Shown: positions 1 through 5,506 of the stretch, one piece after another
Layout: every line of letters begins with the position of its first letter
Numbering within the stretch: the stretch's first letter is position 1
From: Bacillota bacterium
Lineage (GTDB): Bacteria; Bacillota; Clostridia; Peptostreptococcales; Thermotaleaceae
Reading direction: 5' to 3'
NCBI GenBank assembly: GCA_023623095.1
Contig: JAMNXX010000107.1
Span: 1-5,506 of the forward strand
Length of the DNA stretch: 5,506 nt
The notes under the pieces: model-generated
Told to the model about the DNA's origin: nothing
Database searches by the model: none
Seen by the model: the letters and a program-made list of their open reading frames with translations, nothing else
Program-made: the position numbers and the translations under genes

Positions 1-327
1 AAAGATATTGATAAAACATTGAAGCCAGGTCTGTCTGCCAAACTTGACATCCTGACAGACAGCAAAAAAAATGTTTTGGTCTTGCCTTATGAAGCCATCT
101 TTACAAAGAAAAATGGTAAAAAAGTTATTTTTACCGTTCAGGATAGCATTGTAAAAGAACATCGAATTCAAGCCGGGATAGAAAGCGATCTAAATGTTGA
201 AATTATCTCAGCCAATTTGAAAGAAAATGACCGCGTCATCATCAATCCTACAGAAAACCTCAAAGATGGCGATCATGTCATAGAAAATAAGGAGATGAAA
301 TATGATACGAATACAAAATCTCAATAA
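1..327 (+). CDS. HlyD/MacA-type efflux adaptor subunit, C-terminal fragment
   Basis: This is the last 108 residues of a periplasmic-adaptor-like (membrane fusion) protein. The reading frame is open from base 1, so the true start lies off the left edge and the in-frame TTG at 19 is internal. The segment [10 protein letters not shown] followed by [11 protein letters not shown] is the typical beta-barrel region of HlyD/RND adaptors (G-M/L-x-A-x-v-x-I, then VLxxPxxA). The later stretch with GKKVIF, the IQAGIES turn and LKENDRVI is the usual membrane-proximal domain. In Gram-positive bacteria such proteins are membrane-anchored outside the cell and work with a MacB-type ABC transporter; the two following genes encode exactly that. 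Its stop codon lies 26 bases inside the ATPase gene, suggesting translational coupling. The last residues are polar and lysine-rich with no visible domain. The family call is strong; the substrate is unknown. Confidence 0.88.
   Translation, partial: KDIDKTLKPGLSAKLDILTDSKKNVLVLPYEAIFTKKNGKKVIFTVQDSIVKEHRIQAGIESDLNVEIISANLKENDRVIINPTENLKDGDHVIENKEMKYDTNTKSQ
289..294 (+). promoter_or_regulatory. Ribosome binding site of the ABC ATPase gene
   Basis: AAGGAG lies 7 bases before the ATG at 302 and inside the end of the adaptor coding region. It fixes the ATPase start and means that ribosomes finishing the adaptor gene pass over this site, consistent with coupled translation. Confidence 0.8.
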
Positions 328-1003
328 AGTTTATACAACCGGGACGATCAAAGTCACTGCATTAAAAGGAGTGAATATGGAAATCAAACCGAAAGAATTT
401 GTATCGATTATGGGTCCTTCCGGATCCGGAAAATCCACATTGATGAATATTATCGGATGTCTAGATAGACCCAGTAGCGGGAGTTACGAATTGGCCGGAG
501 AAAAAATAGAAAACCTAAATGATGTCCAATTAGCTGAAATTAGAAATAAAAAAATCGGCTTCGTATTTCAATCCTTTAATCTTCTCCCTCGGATCACCGC
601 TCTAAGAAACGTAGAACTTCCCATGATTTATGCCGGAGTACCTCCTAAGGAAAGAAGGCAAAGAGCTTTGGAGGCCTTACATAAAGTAGGATTGGAAAAT
701 CGAATCGATCATAAACCCAATGAACTTTCGGGAGGGCAAAAACAAAGAGTTGCCATTGCGAGGGCTTTGGTAAATAACCCTGCCATTATTTTAGCCGATG
801 AGCCTACGGGAAACTTGGATACAAAATCAGGCAGTGAAATTATAGCCCTATTTCAAAAATTAAATGAAGAAGGAGCAACGATTATCATGGTAACCCATGA
901 GCCGGAAATTGCCTGCCACACCAAGCGGATCATCTCCTTTCGGGATGGAGAAATCATCGATGATAAAAGCATCGATAAACCGATAATCGCCAACCAAAAG
1001 TAA
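302..1003 (+). CDS. MacB/LolD-type ABC transporter ATP-binding protein
   Basis: This 233-residue cytoplasmic ATPase powers the exporter encoded with its neighbours. All nucleotide-binding motifs are intact: Walker [10 protein letters not shown] at residues 38-46, Q-loop glutamine at about 90 ([10 protein letters not shown]), signature LSGGQKQR at 142-149, Walker B ILADE at 163-167 with catalytic Glu167, D-loop GNLD at 170-173, and switch His199. The A-aromatic position is Tyr11 (KVY). The length and the opening [11 protein letters not shown] are normal for the MacB/LolD/FtsE-like group, and the Shine-Dalgarno site at 289-294 supports the start. The gene overlaps the adaptor gene by 26 bases, and the permease gene begins 21 bases after its stop. 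Here the ATPase and permease are separate proteins, whereas E. coli MacB is a single fused chain; the split form is common in Gram-positive bacteria. The substrate could be a peptide, antibiotic or lipid-linked compound, and the sequence does not decide which. Confidence 0.95.
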   Translation: MIRIQNLNKVYTTGTIKVTALKGVNMEIKPKEFVSIMGPSGSGKSTLMNIIGCLDRPSSGSYELAGEKIENLNDVQLAEIRNKKIGFVFQSFNLLPRITALRNVELPMIYAGVPPKERRQRALEALHKVGLENRIDHKPNELSGGQKQRVAIARALVNNPAIILADEPTGNLDTKSGSEIIALFQKLNEEGATIIMVTHEPEIACHTKRIISFRDGEIIDDKSIDKPIIANQK

Positions 1004-1012
1004 AGAGGAAAT

Positions 1013-1019
1013 AGGGGTG
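1013..1019 (+). promoter_or_regulatory. Probable ribosome binding site of the permease gene
   Basis: AGGGGTG lies 5 bases before the ATG at 1025 and is an imperfect match to the consensus AGGAGGTG. A second purine-rich stretch, AGAGGAA at 1004-1010, sits 14 bases away, which is too far for efficient use. The ATG at 1025 is supported mainly by the protein N-terminus, which matches the family. Confidence 0.55.
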
Positions 1020-1024
1020 TTTTT

Positions 1025-2242
1025 ATGAATTTGATAGAAAGCTTCCGCGTAGCCATCAACGCCATCTGGGTCAACAAAATGCGATCACTTCTAACCATGC
1101 TTGGAATCATTATCGGAATATCTTCGGTGATTACCGTTGTCGCTTTAGGCCAGGGAAGCCAAACTGCAATCGATGAAGAATTTGAACAGTTCGGTACAAG
1201 CAGAGCATATATCGGGACCAGTTGGCAGGAAAACTTAACAAAAAAAGACTATTTAACTGATAGCGATCTCGAAGCTTTAAAAAATACATTTTCTGATCAG
1301 CTCGATGCAATTATCCAAGACTTATCCACAACCGCAAAAGTGCAGTCTAAAAGTGATTCGTTCGACATCATCGTGATAGGAGCAGATGAAAACTTTAGAA
1401 AGATCGATAAAATCAATCTGATCGATGGAAGATATTTAACAGATAGCGACGTAAAAGCAAAAAGATCCGTAGCAATCATTGATAAAAAAACAGCGCTTGA
1501 TATATTCGGAAGAACCAATGTTCTAGGGGAAAACATATTGGTAAACATCGGTGATTCGAAAACATCTTTCGTGATTGCAGGCTTGTACGAAACTCCTAAA
1601 ACCACACTGAGCGATATCGGGGGCGGTCAACAACGTTCAAGGATATTCGTGCCTATCTCCACCCTCGAAAAGATCATGGGAATGGGAGAAATGATCCTAG
1701 GAATTGAGTTGAGTTTTAAAAAGAATATAGATGCAAATCTGACCGCAGAACAGATGATCCACCTCCTGGAGAGGCGTCATGGGAATGTGGGAGAAAATAA
1801 ATATATCAGCTATACCGCTGAAGAAGAAATGGAAGCCATTAACAAGATAACAAAAATCATCACCGGGGTAATCGGTGCCATCGCAGCAATTTCCTTATTG
1901 GTTGGAGGAATTGGTGTAATGAATATTATGCTTGTTTCCGTTACGGAAAGAACAAGAGAGATCGGCATCCGAAAAGCCATTGGCGCCCGGAGAAGGGATA
2001 TCTTATTTCAATTCTTGGTAGAATCCGTTATCATATCCGGTATTGGAGGCATCATTGGCACGGTATTCGGTATAGGCATTTCCCTTCTTATCGCCAAATT
2101 TATCAAAATACCACCCACCATCTCCGTCGGTACGATTGCAATCGCATGGATATTTTCTGCAGGAGTTGGAATATTTTTCGGCATCTACCCTGCAAATAAA
2201 GCCTCTAAACTCGATCCGATTGCAGCATTACGATATGAATAA
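1025..2242 (+). CDS. MacB/FtsX-type ABC transporter permease
   Basis: This 405-residue integral membrane protein is the transport subunit that pairs with the upstream ATPase. The order is that of the MacB family. A short amphipathic N-terminus (ESFRVAINAIWVNKMRS) is followed by TM1 at about 22-42, a large extracytoplasmic domain at about 43-275 (MacB periplasmic core type), and TM2 at about 279-304. The conserved cytoplasmic loop TERTREIGIRKAIGARR lies at about 307-323, with TM3 at about 332-357, TM4 at about 366-388, and the characteristic ending PANKASKLDPIAALRYE. The loop after TM2 is the most diagnostic FtsX-domain feature. In this family the outer domain contacts the adaptor and ATP hydrolysis drives a pumping motion. 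The family is mechanotransmission-type, so the cargo may be taken from outside the membrane. No frameshift or missing segment is visible. The gene ends the exporter operon, and no terminator hairpin follows. Confidence 0.93.
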   Translation: MNLIESFRVAINAIWVNKMRSLLTMLGIIIGISSVITVVALGQGSQTAIDEEFEQFGTSRAYIGTSWQENLTKKDYLTDSDLEALKNTFSDQLDAIIQDLSTTAKVQSKSDSFDIIVIGADENFRKIDKINLIDGRYLTDSDVKAKRSVAIIDKKTALDIFGRTNVLGENILVNIGDSKTSFVIAGLYETPKTTLSDIGGGQQRSRIFVPISTLEKIMGMGEMILGIELSFKKNIDANLTAEQMIHLLERRHGNVGENKYISYTAEEEMEAINKITKIITGVIGAIAAISLLVGGIGVMNIMLVSVTERTREIGIRKAIGARRRDILFQFLVESVIISGIGGIIGTVFGIGISLLIAKFIKIPPTISVGTIAIAWIFSAGVGIFFGIYPANKASKLDPIAALRYE

Positions 2243-2253
2243 AAGCCCTGCCG

Positions 2254-2282
2254 TTGCATTTTAAAACCATTCAGATTATAAT
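2254..2282 (+). promoter_or_regulatory. Predicted sigma-A-type promoter of typA
   Basis: A perfect -10 element TATAAT at 2277-2282 is preceded, after exactly 17 bases, by TTGCAT at 2254-2259 (three of six matches to TTGACA). It sits just after the permease stop codon. The predicted transcript would start near 2289-2290 and carry a leader of about 70 bases before typA. The prediction rests on consensus match and position only. Confidence 0.6.
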
Positions 2283-2319
2283 AGATTCGTTGTTTTGTAT
2301 GATTCAAATAAAATCAAAA

Positions 2320-2341
2320 TCTGTACTTGTTCTGTACTTGA
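2320..2341 (+). repeat. 11-base tandem direct repeat in the typA leader
   Basis: TCTGTACTTG occurs twice, at 2320-2329 and 2331-2340, giving an 11-base period close to one DNA helical turn. The second copy directly abuts the purine-rich Shine-Dalgarno site of typA. It lies downstream of the predicted transcription start, so it would be in the mRNA. No function is known to me; it may be a protein-binding site or a simple local duplication. Confidence 0.7.
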
Positions 2342-2348
2342 AAGGAAG
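2340..2348 (+). promoter_or_regulatory. Ribosome binding site of typA
   Basis: GAAAGGAAG matches the anti-Shine-Dalgarno partner AGAAAGGAGG well. It lies 11 bases before the ATG at 2360, which is slightly long but usable. No other in-frame start nearby fits the conserved TypA N-terminus better. Confidence 0.65.
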
Positions 2349-2359
2349 TATTCAAACAA

Positions 2360-4189
2360 ATGATTCAAAATCATATTCGAAATATTGCAATCATCGCCCA
2401 TGTAGATCACGGAAAGACAACACTAGTAGATGAAATGCTAAAGCAAAGCGGAGCTTTTCGAAAAAACGAAAATGTCGGCGAAAGAATTATGGACTCCAAT
2501 GACCTGGAAAAAGAAAGAGGCATTACGATTTTATCCAAAAACACTTCTATCGAATACAACCAAGTAAAGATCAATATCGTCGATACCCCCGGCCATGCTG
2601 ATTTCGGCGGAGAAGTAGAAAGAATCATGCGCATGGTGGATGGTGTTTTATTATTGGTAGATGCTTTTGAGGGACCCATGCCTCAAACTCGGTTCGTATT
2701 GAAAAAAGCCTTGTCGGCAGGATTGAAACCGATTGTCGTCATCAATAAAATCGATCGCCCGGAAGCTCGGTGCGAAGAAGTTATCGACCAAATTTTAAAT
2801 CTATTTATTGATTTGGAGGCAAATGATAAACAGCTGGATTTTCCAATCATTTATGCCTCTGCAAAGCAGGGAATTGCGCAAAACGATCTCTCCGAGCCGA
2901 GCAGCAATATGAAACCCCTCTTTGATATGATATTAAAAGAAGTTCCTCCCCCAACAGGCAGCCGTGATGACGGATTGCAGCTTCTAATTTCATCAGTCGA
3001 TTATGATCCATATGTTGGTCGAATCGGAATTGGAAAAATCATCCGAGGAACAATCAAGAAAAACGAAGAAGTCGTATTATGCACCTCAGAAACAGAAACG
3101 ATCGCTTTTCGGATCAGCAAATTATATGCTTTTGAAGGATTGAAAAAAGTAGAAGTAGAAGAAGCTGAGATCGGTGAAATCATTGCTATATCCGGTTCAG
3201 ACGCTCTCAATATCGGGCAAACGATCTGTTCTGCTGATAAAATAGAGCCGCTTCCCTTTGTTGAAATCGATGAACCTACGATTTCTATGAATTTTATCGT
3301 CAATGACAGTCCATTTGCAGGAAAAGAGGGGACTTTCATTACCAGCAGACATTTAAAAGAACGTTTGCAAAGAGAAGCGCTTTCCGATGTTGCCCTTCGG
3401 GTGGAAGAAACAGACAGCACCGACGCCTTTAAGGTTTCTGGAAGAGGAGAGCTGCATCTCTCGATTTTAATTGAGACCATGCGAAGGGAAGGATATGAAT
3501 TCTGCGTGTCGAAACCAGAAGTTATTTTAAAAGAAGAAAATGGTGTATACCTAGAACCTGTGGAGTTAGTAACCATCGAAGTTCCGGAAGAATATGCGGG
3601 CGTTGTCATTGAAGCGCTTGGCCGAAGAAAAGGTGAAATGATCAATATGACAACCAATTCGAACAGCACTGTACGACTGGAATTTAAAATCCCCGCCAGA
3701 GGGCTGATCGGCTACCGCTCACAGTTTATGACGGATACCCGTGGAAATGGTGTTTTAAACCATGTATTCGACGGATACGTCCCGTATAAAGGGGAGATCC
3801 CTTCCCGCTCCCGCGGTTCATTGGTCGCTTTTGAATCTGGTTTTAGCATCACTTACGGATTATATCATGCTCAGGAAAGAGGAAGTCTTTTTATTGAACC
3901 AGGAGTCGAGGTATATGAAGGAATGATCGTAGGGGAAAATGCCAAAGCCGGTGATATCGTCGTCAATGTCTGCAAGCGAAAACAGCTTACCAATATACGT
4001 GCTGCTGGATCAGATGAAGCATTGAAGTTGGTTCCTCCTGTGAAATTATCCTTAGAACAATCTTTGGAATTCATTACAGAAGATGAGCTGGTAGAAGTGA
4101 CTCCTAAAAATATCCGGCTGCGCAAGAAAATCCTGAACAATGCACTGCGTGCAAAAATAAATGCAAAGACACAAAAAAAAGAAAAATAA
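2360..4189 (+). CDS. typA: Translational GTPase TypA/BipA
   Basis: This 609-residue ribosome-binding GTPase belongs to the EF-G/LepA superfamily. In other bacteria it assists 50S ribosome assembly and growth under cold or other stress. The GTP-binding motifs are complete: G1 AHVDHGKT at residues 13-20, G2 RGITI at 53-57 with Thr56, G3 DTPGH at 75-79 with the catalytic-type His79, G4 NKID at 129-132, and G5 SAK at 167-169. By family architecture the G domain (to about 200) is followed by a beta-barrel domain, the two alpha-beta EF-G-like domains (including GRGELHLSILIETMRREGYEF) and the BipA-specific C-terminal domain. The segments ARGLIGYRSQF, DTRGNG and SRSRGSLVAFE are hallmarks of TypA and separate it from EF-G, LepA and TetM. 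Length is normal for the family. A basic Lys/Asn-rich tail ends in KTQKKEK. The gene has its own predicted promoter and a terminator directly after its stop. Confidence 0.97.
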   Translation: MIQNHIRNIAIIAHVDHGKTTLVDEMLKQSGAFRKNENVGERIMDSNDLEKERGITILSKNTSIEYNQVKINIVDTPGHADFGGEVERIMRMVDGVLLLVDAFEGPMPQTRFVLKKALSAGLKPIVVINKIDRPEARCEEVIDQILNLFIDLEANDKQLDFPIIYASAKQGIAQNDLSEPSSNMKPLFDMILKEVPPPTGSRDDGLQLLISSVDYDPYVGRIGIGKIIRGTIKKNEEVVLCTSETETIAFRISKLYAFEGLKKVEVEEAEIGEIIAISGSDALNIGQTICSADKIEPLPFVEIDEPTISMNFIVNDSPFAGKEGTFITSRHLKERLQREALSDVALRVEETDSTDAFKVSGRGELHLSILIETMRREGYEFCVSKPEVILKEENGVYLEPVELVTIEVPEEYAGVVIEALGRRKGEMINMTTNSNSTVRLEFKIPARGLIGYRSQFMTDTRGNGVLNHVFDGYVPYKGEIPSRSRGSLVAFESGFSITYGLYHAQERGSLFIEPGVEVYEGMIVGENAKAGDIVVNVCKRKQLTNIRAAGSDEALKLVPPVKLSLEQSLEFITEDELVEVTPKNIRLRKKILNNALRAKINAKTQKKEK

Positions 4190-4191
4190 TC

Positions 4192-4238
4192 CCCATGGAA
4201 AAGCAAGATTTTTGTTCTGCCCTTCCATGGGTTTTTTT
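4192..4238 (+). terminator. Rho-independent terminator, probably bidirectional (typA and cls)
   Basis: A perfect 9-base-pair stem pairs CCCATGGAA (4192-4200) with TTCCATGGG (4223-4231). It is followed by seven T residues (4232-4238), as expected for termination of typA, whose stop is 2 bases upstream. An inner extension is possible, GCA with TGC and GA with TC (4203-4208 with 4216-4220), leaving a loop of about 7 bases. Read on the minus strand, the same hairpin is followed after one base by a T-rich run, the complement of the A-rich end of typA (about 4173-4190). It could therefore also terminate the converging cardiolipin synthase gene. Confidence 0.88.
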
Positions 4239-4264
4239 GGCATTCTCAAGAATACAATACTTGA

Positions 4265-5506
4265 TCACAAAAGCGGTGACAATAATCTTCCGGCAGCCTC
4301 TTTAAACTTATTCACAAAAGGTCGTTTCAAATATTCTTCTAAACAAACCTCTTCGCCGTCTTCTATATCCATTAAAAAATCTTTTTCCATGCGTTCTACG
4401 ATATGATGGTCGTAGATAAACGCATTTGCTTCAAAATTGATCTGAAAACTTCGAATATCCATATTTGCAGTACCGATGGAGGCTGCAATTCCATCTACCA
4501 ACAAAATCTTTGCGTGGATAAATCCCCTTTGATAGCGATAGATCTTAACACCTGCACGCAGCAATTCTTCCAGATTGCCCATGGATGCCCAGAAAACCAT
4601 TTTATGATCCGGCTTGCTGGGAATGATGATTCGAACATCTACTCCACTCAATGCTGCCGTTTTGAGGGCTGTCATTACGCTCTCCCCGGGAACAAGATAT
4701 GGCGTATAGATCCATATCTTCTCCTCCGCTGAAGAAATAATAACAAAATAAGCCTGCATGATCGACTCCCAATCTGAATCCGGACCGCTTGCCATGATCT
4801 GCACCAATTGCGCCCCATAATAACCTAACTTTGGAAAATAGTCCCGTGTAAAAGGAATTTCTTTTTTCGTGACAAAGAGCCAATCCATTAAAAAAATCTT
4901 CTGTAGATGGTATACCGATTCTCCCTCTATCTTTAAATGCGTATCGCGCCAAAACCCCAATTGCGGATTTTTCCCCAAATATTCGTCTCCAATATTGATT
5001 CCTCCGATAAACCCTACCTTTCCGTCGAGCACGATAATCTTTCTGTGATTTCGATAATTCAGTTCTCTACTGAGCAGCGGAACACAGACGGGCAAAAATC
5101 CATGAATCTCTACACCCGCTTCCCGCATCTCCTTTAAATATTTTTTACTCAACCGCCAACTACCTACGCCATCATAGATCACACGCACCGCTACACCTTT
5201 TTTGGCTTGGTCTATCAAAATATTTTTGATAACGCCTCCGATCTCGTCATCTTTGATGATAAAGTATTCTACGTGAATATGGTGTTTTGCTTTCTTCAGT
5301 TCTTCAATGATCGAATCAAAAGTCTCCTCTCCGTTTGTCAAGACAGTGGAACGGTTATTGGCTGTGATGGGTGCTTTTGCATTATTCAGTATCAAGCTGA
5401 TCAGTCTCTTTTTCACAAAGCTTTTTTCATTTTTAAAAATATCATTTTCGATAATCGTTTCTCTTTGAAGATATGCCAAATTTTCGAAATAGGCTAAATC
5501 CCTATT
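4265..5506 (-). CDS. cls: Cardiolipin synthase (phospholipase D family), N-terminus off window
   Basis: The visible 413 residues belong to a membrane enzyme that joins two phosphatidylglycerol molecules to make cardiolipin and glycerol. Both PLD catalytic motifs H-x-K-x4-D are intact. Numbered from the window edge, HKD1 is H154, K156, D161 (in NYRNHRKIIVLDG, bases about 5024-5047), followed by GGINIGDEYLG and FWRDTH. HKD2 is H331, K333, D338 (in GFIHAKILLVDG, bases about 4493-4516), followed by GTANMDIRSF and NFEANAFIYD. The carboxyl end, RPFVNKF with RLLSPLL, is typical of bacterial Cls. The frame is open to base 5506, so the TTG at 5477-5479 is unlikely to be the start. Compared with known Cls proteins of roughly 480-510 residues, about 70 residues are missing, corresponding to the usual two N-terminal membrane helices. 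The gene converges on typA and shares its terminator. Paralogues are common, so the exact copy (ClsA or other) cannot be assigned. Confidence 0.93.
   Translation of the reverse strand, partial: NRDLAYFENLAYLQRETIIENDIFKNEKSFVKKRLISLILNNAKAPITANNRSTVLTNGEETFDSIIEELKKAKHHIHVEYFIIKDDEIGGVIKNILIDQAKKGVAVRVIYDGVGSWRLSKKYLKEMREAGVEIHGFLPVCVPLLSRELNYRNHRKIIVLDGKVGFIGGINIGDEYLGKNPQLGFWRDTHLKIEGESVYHLQKIFLMDWLFVTKKEIPFTRDYFPKLGYYGAQLVQIMASGPDSDWESIMQAYFVIISSAEEKIWIYTPYLVPGESVMTALKTAALSGVDVRIIIPSKPDHKMVFWASMGNLEELLRAGVKIYRYQRGFIHAKILLVDGIAASIGTANMDIRSFQINFEANAFIYDHHIVERMEKDFLMDIEDGEEVCLEEYLKRPFVNKFKEAAGRLLSPLL

Noticed and set aside
853..1605. Minus-strand open frames opposite the exporter ATPase and permease genes
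   Set aside because: They are antisense to conserved coding regions, carry no recognisable protein features and have no ribosome binding sites.
2299..2434. Short leader open frame starting at the ATG at 2299 and overlapping the typA start
   Set aside because: There is no Shine-Dalgarno site before it, and its end overlaps typA in another frame. The resemblance to the TypA start (MIQ) comes only from the short direct repeat.
3001..3669. Long minus-strand open frame (222 codons) inside typA
   Set aside because: It lies wholly antisense to a conserved gene, its translation is Ser/Ile-rich with no domain I recognise, and no ribosome binding site or spacing supports it. It is a shadow of typA codon usage.
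4172..4231. Possible -1 frameshift site: the run of eight A (4173-4180) contains A AAA AAA in the right phase, with a hairpin starting about 11 bases later
   Set aside because: TypA already has its full family length at the TAA, the shifted frame would encode an unrecognisable tail running through the terminator and antisense to cls, and the hairpin is followed by a T-run typical of termination. Both elements are explained by the bidirectional terminator.
4242..4264. Short inverted repeats ATTCT-CA-AGAAT and TCAAG...CTTGA in the gap before the cls stop codon
   Set aside because: Stems of only five base pairs in A+T-rich sequence are expected by chance, and the stronger terminator hairpin next to them explains the region.
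4161..4406. Plus-strand open frame of 81 codons spanning the end of typA, the terminator and the end of cls
   Set aside because: It crosses a strong terminator, overlaps two real genes in other frames and has no recognisable domain.
5477..5479. TTG as a start codon for cardiolipin synthase
   Set aside because: The frame stays open to the window edge, and using this TTG would remove the membrane helices expected at the N-terminus. The real start is very probably beyond base 5506.

Overview
The window is a compact, A+T-rich stretch of bacterial chromosome. It most likely comes from a low-GC Gram-positive anaerobe of the class Clostridia. That placement is an inference from base composition, purine-rich Shine-Dalgarno sites, a MacAB-type exporter with no outer-membrane partner gene in view, and the general character of the TypA and cardiolipin synthase proteins. 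I cannot name a genus. Coding density is very high, the largest non-coding gap is 117 bases, and no mobile element, CRISPR array, rRNA or tRNA is visible.

Layout: (1) Bases 1-2242 hold the end of a plus-strand operon for a MacAB-like ABC exporter. It contains the C-terminus of a periplasmic-adaptor-like (HlyD/MacA) subunit cut by the window edge, a complete ATPase overlapping it by 26 bases, and a complete MacB/FtsX-type permease 21 bases further on. (2) Bases 2243-2359 are an intergenic leader with a good sigma-A-type promoter (TTGCAT, 17 bases, TATAAT), an 11-base tandem repeat and a Shine-Dalgarno site. No intrinsic terminator closes the exporter operon here. (3) Bases 2360-4189 encode the ribosome-associated translational GTPase TypA/BipA, complete. 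(4) Bases 4190-4264 hold a strong hairpin terminator that probably serves both converging genes. (5) Bases 4265-5506 on the minus strand encode a cardiolipin synthase of the phospholipase D family. Both HKD motifs are present, and the N-terminal membrane part lies beyond the right edge.

How the genes work together: the three exporter genes form one functional unit, with the adaptor coupled to an ATP-driven pump whose substrate cannot be read from the sequence. TypA and cardiolipin synthase are housekeeping or stress-related genes with their own transcription signals. Their adjacency to the exporter looks like ordinary chromosomal neighbourhood, not a functional module. I found no evidence of an undescribed system. 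The most notable non-coding structure is the repeat-bearing typA leader, followed by the shared terminator, and both are modest observations.
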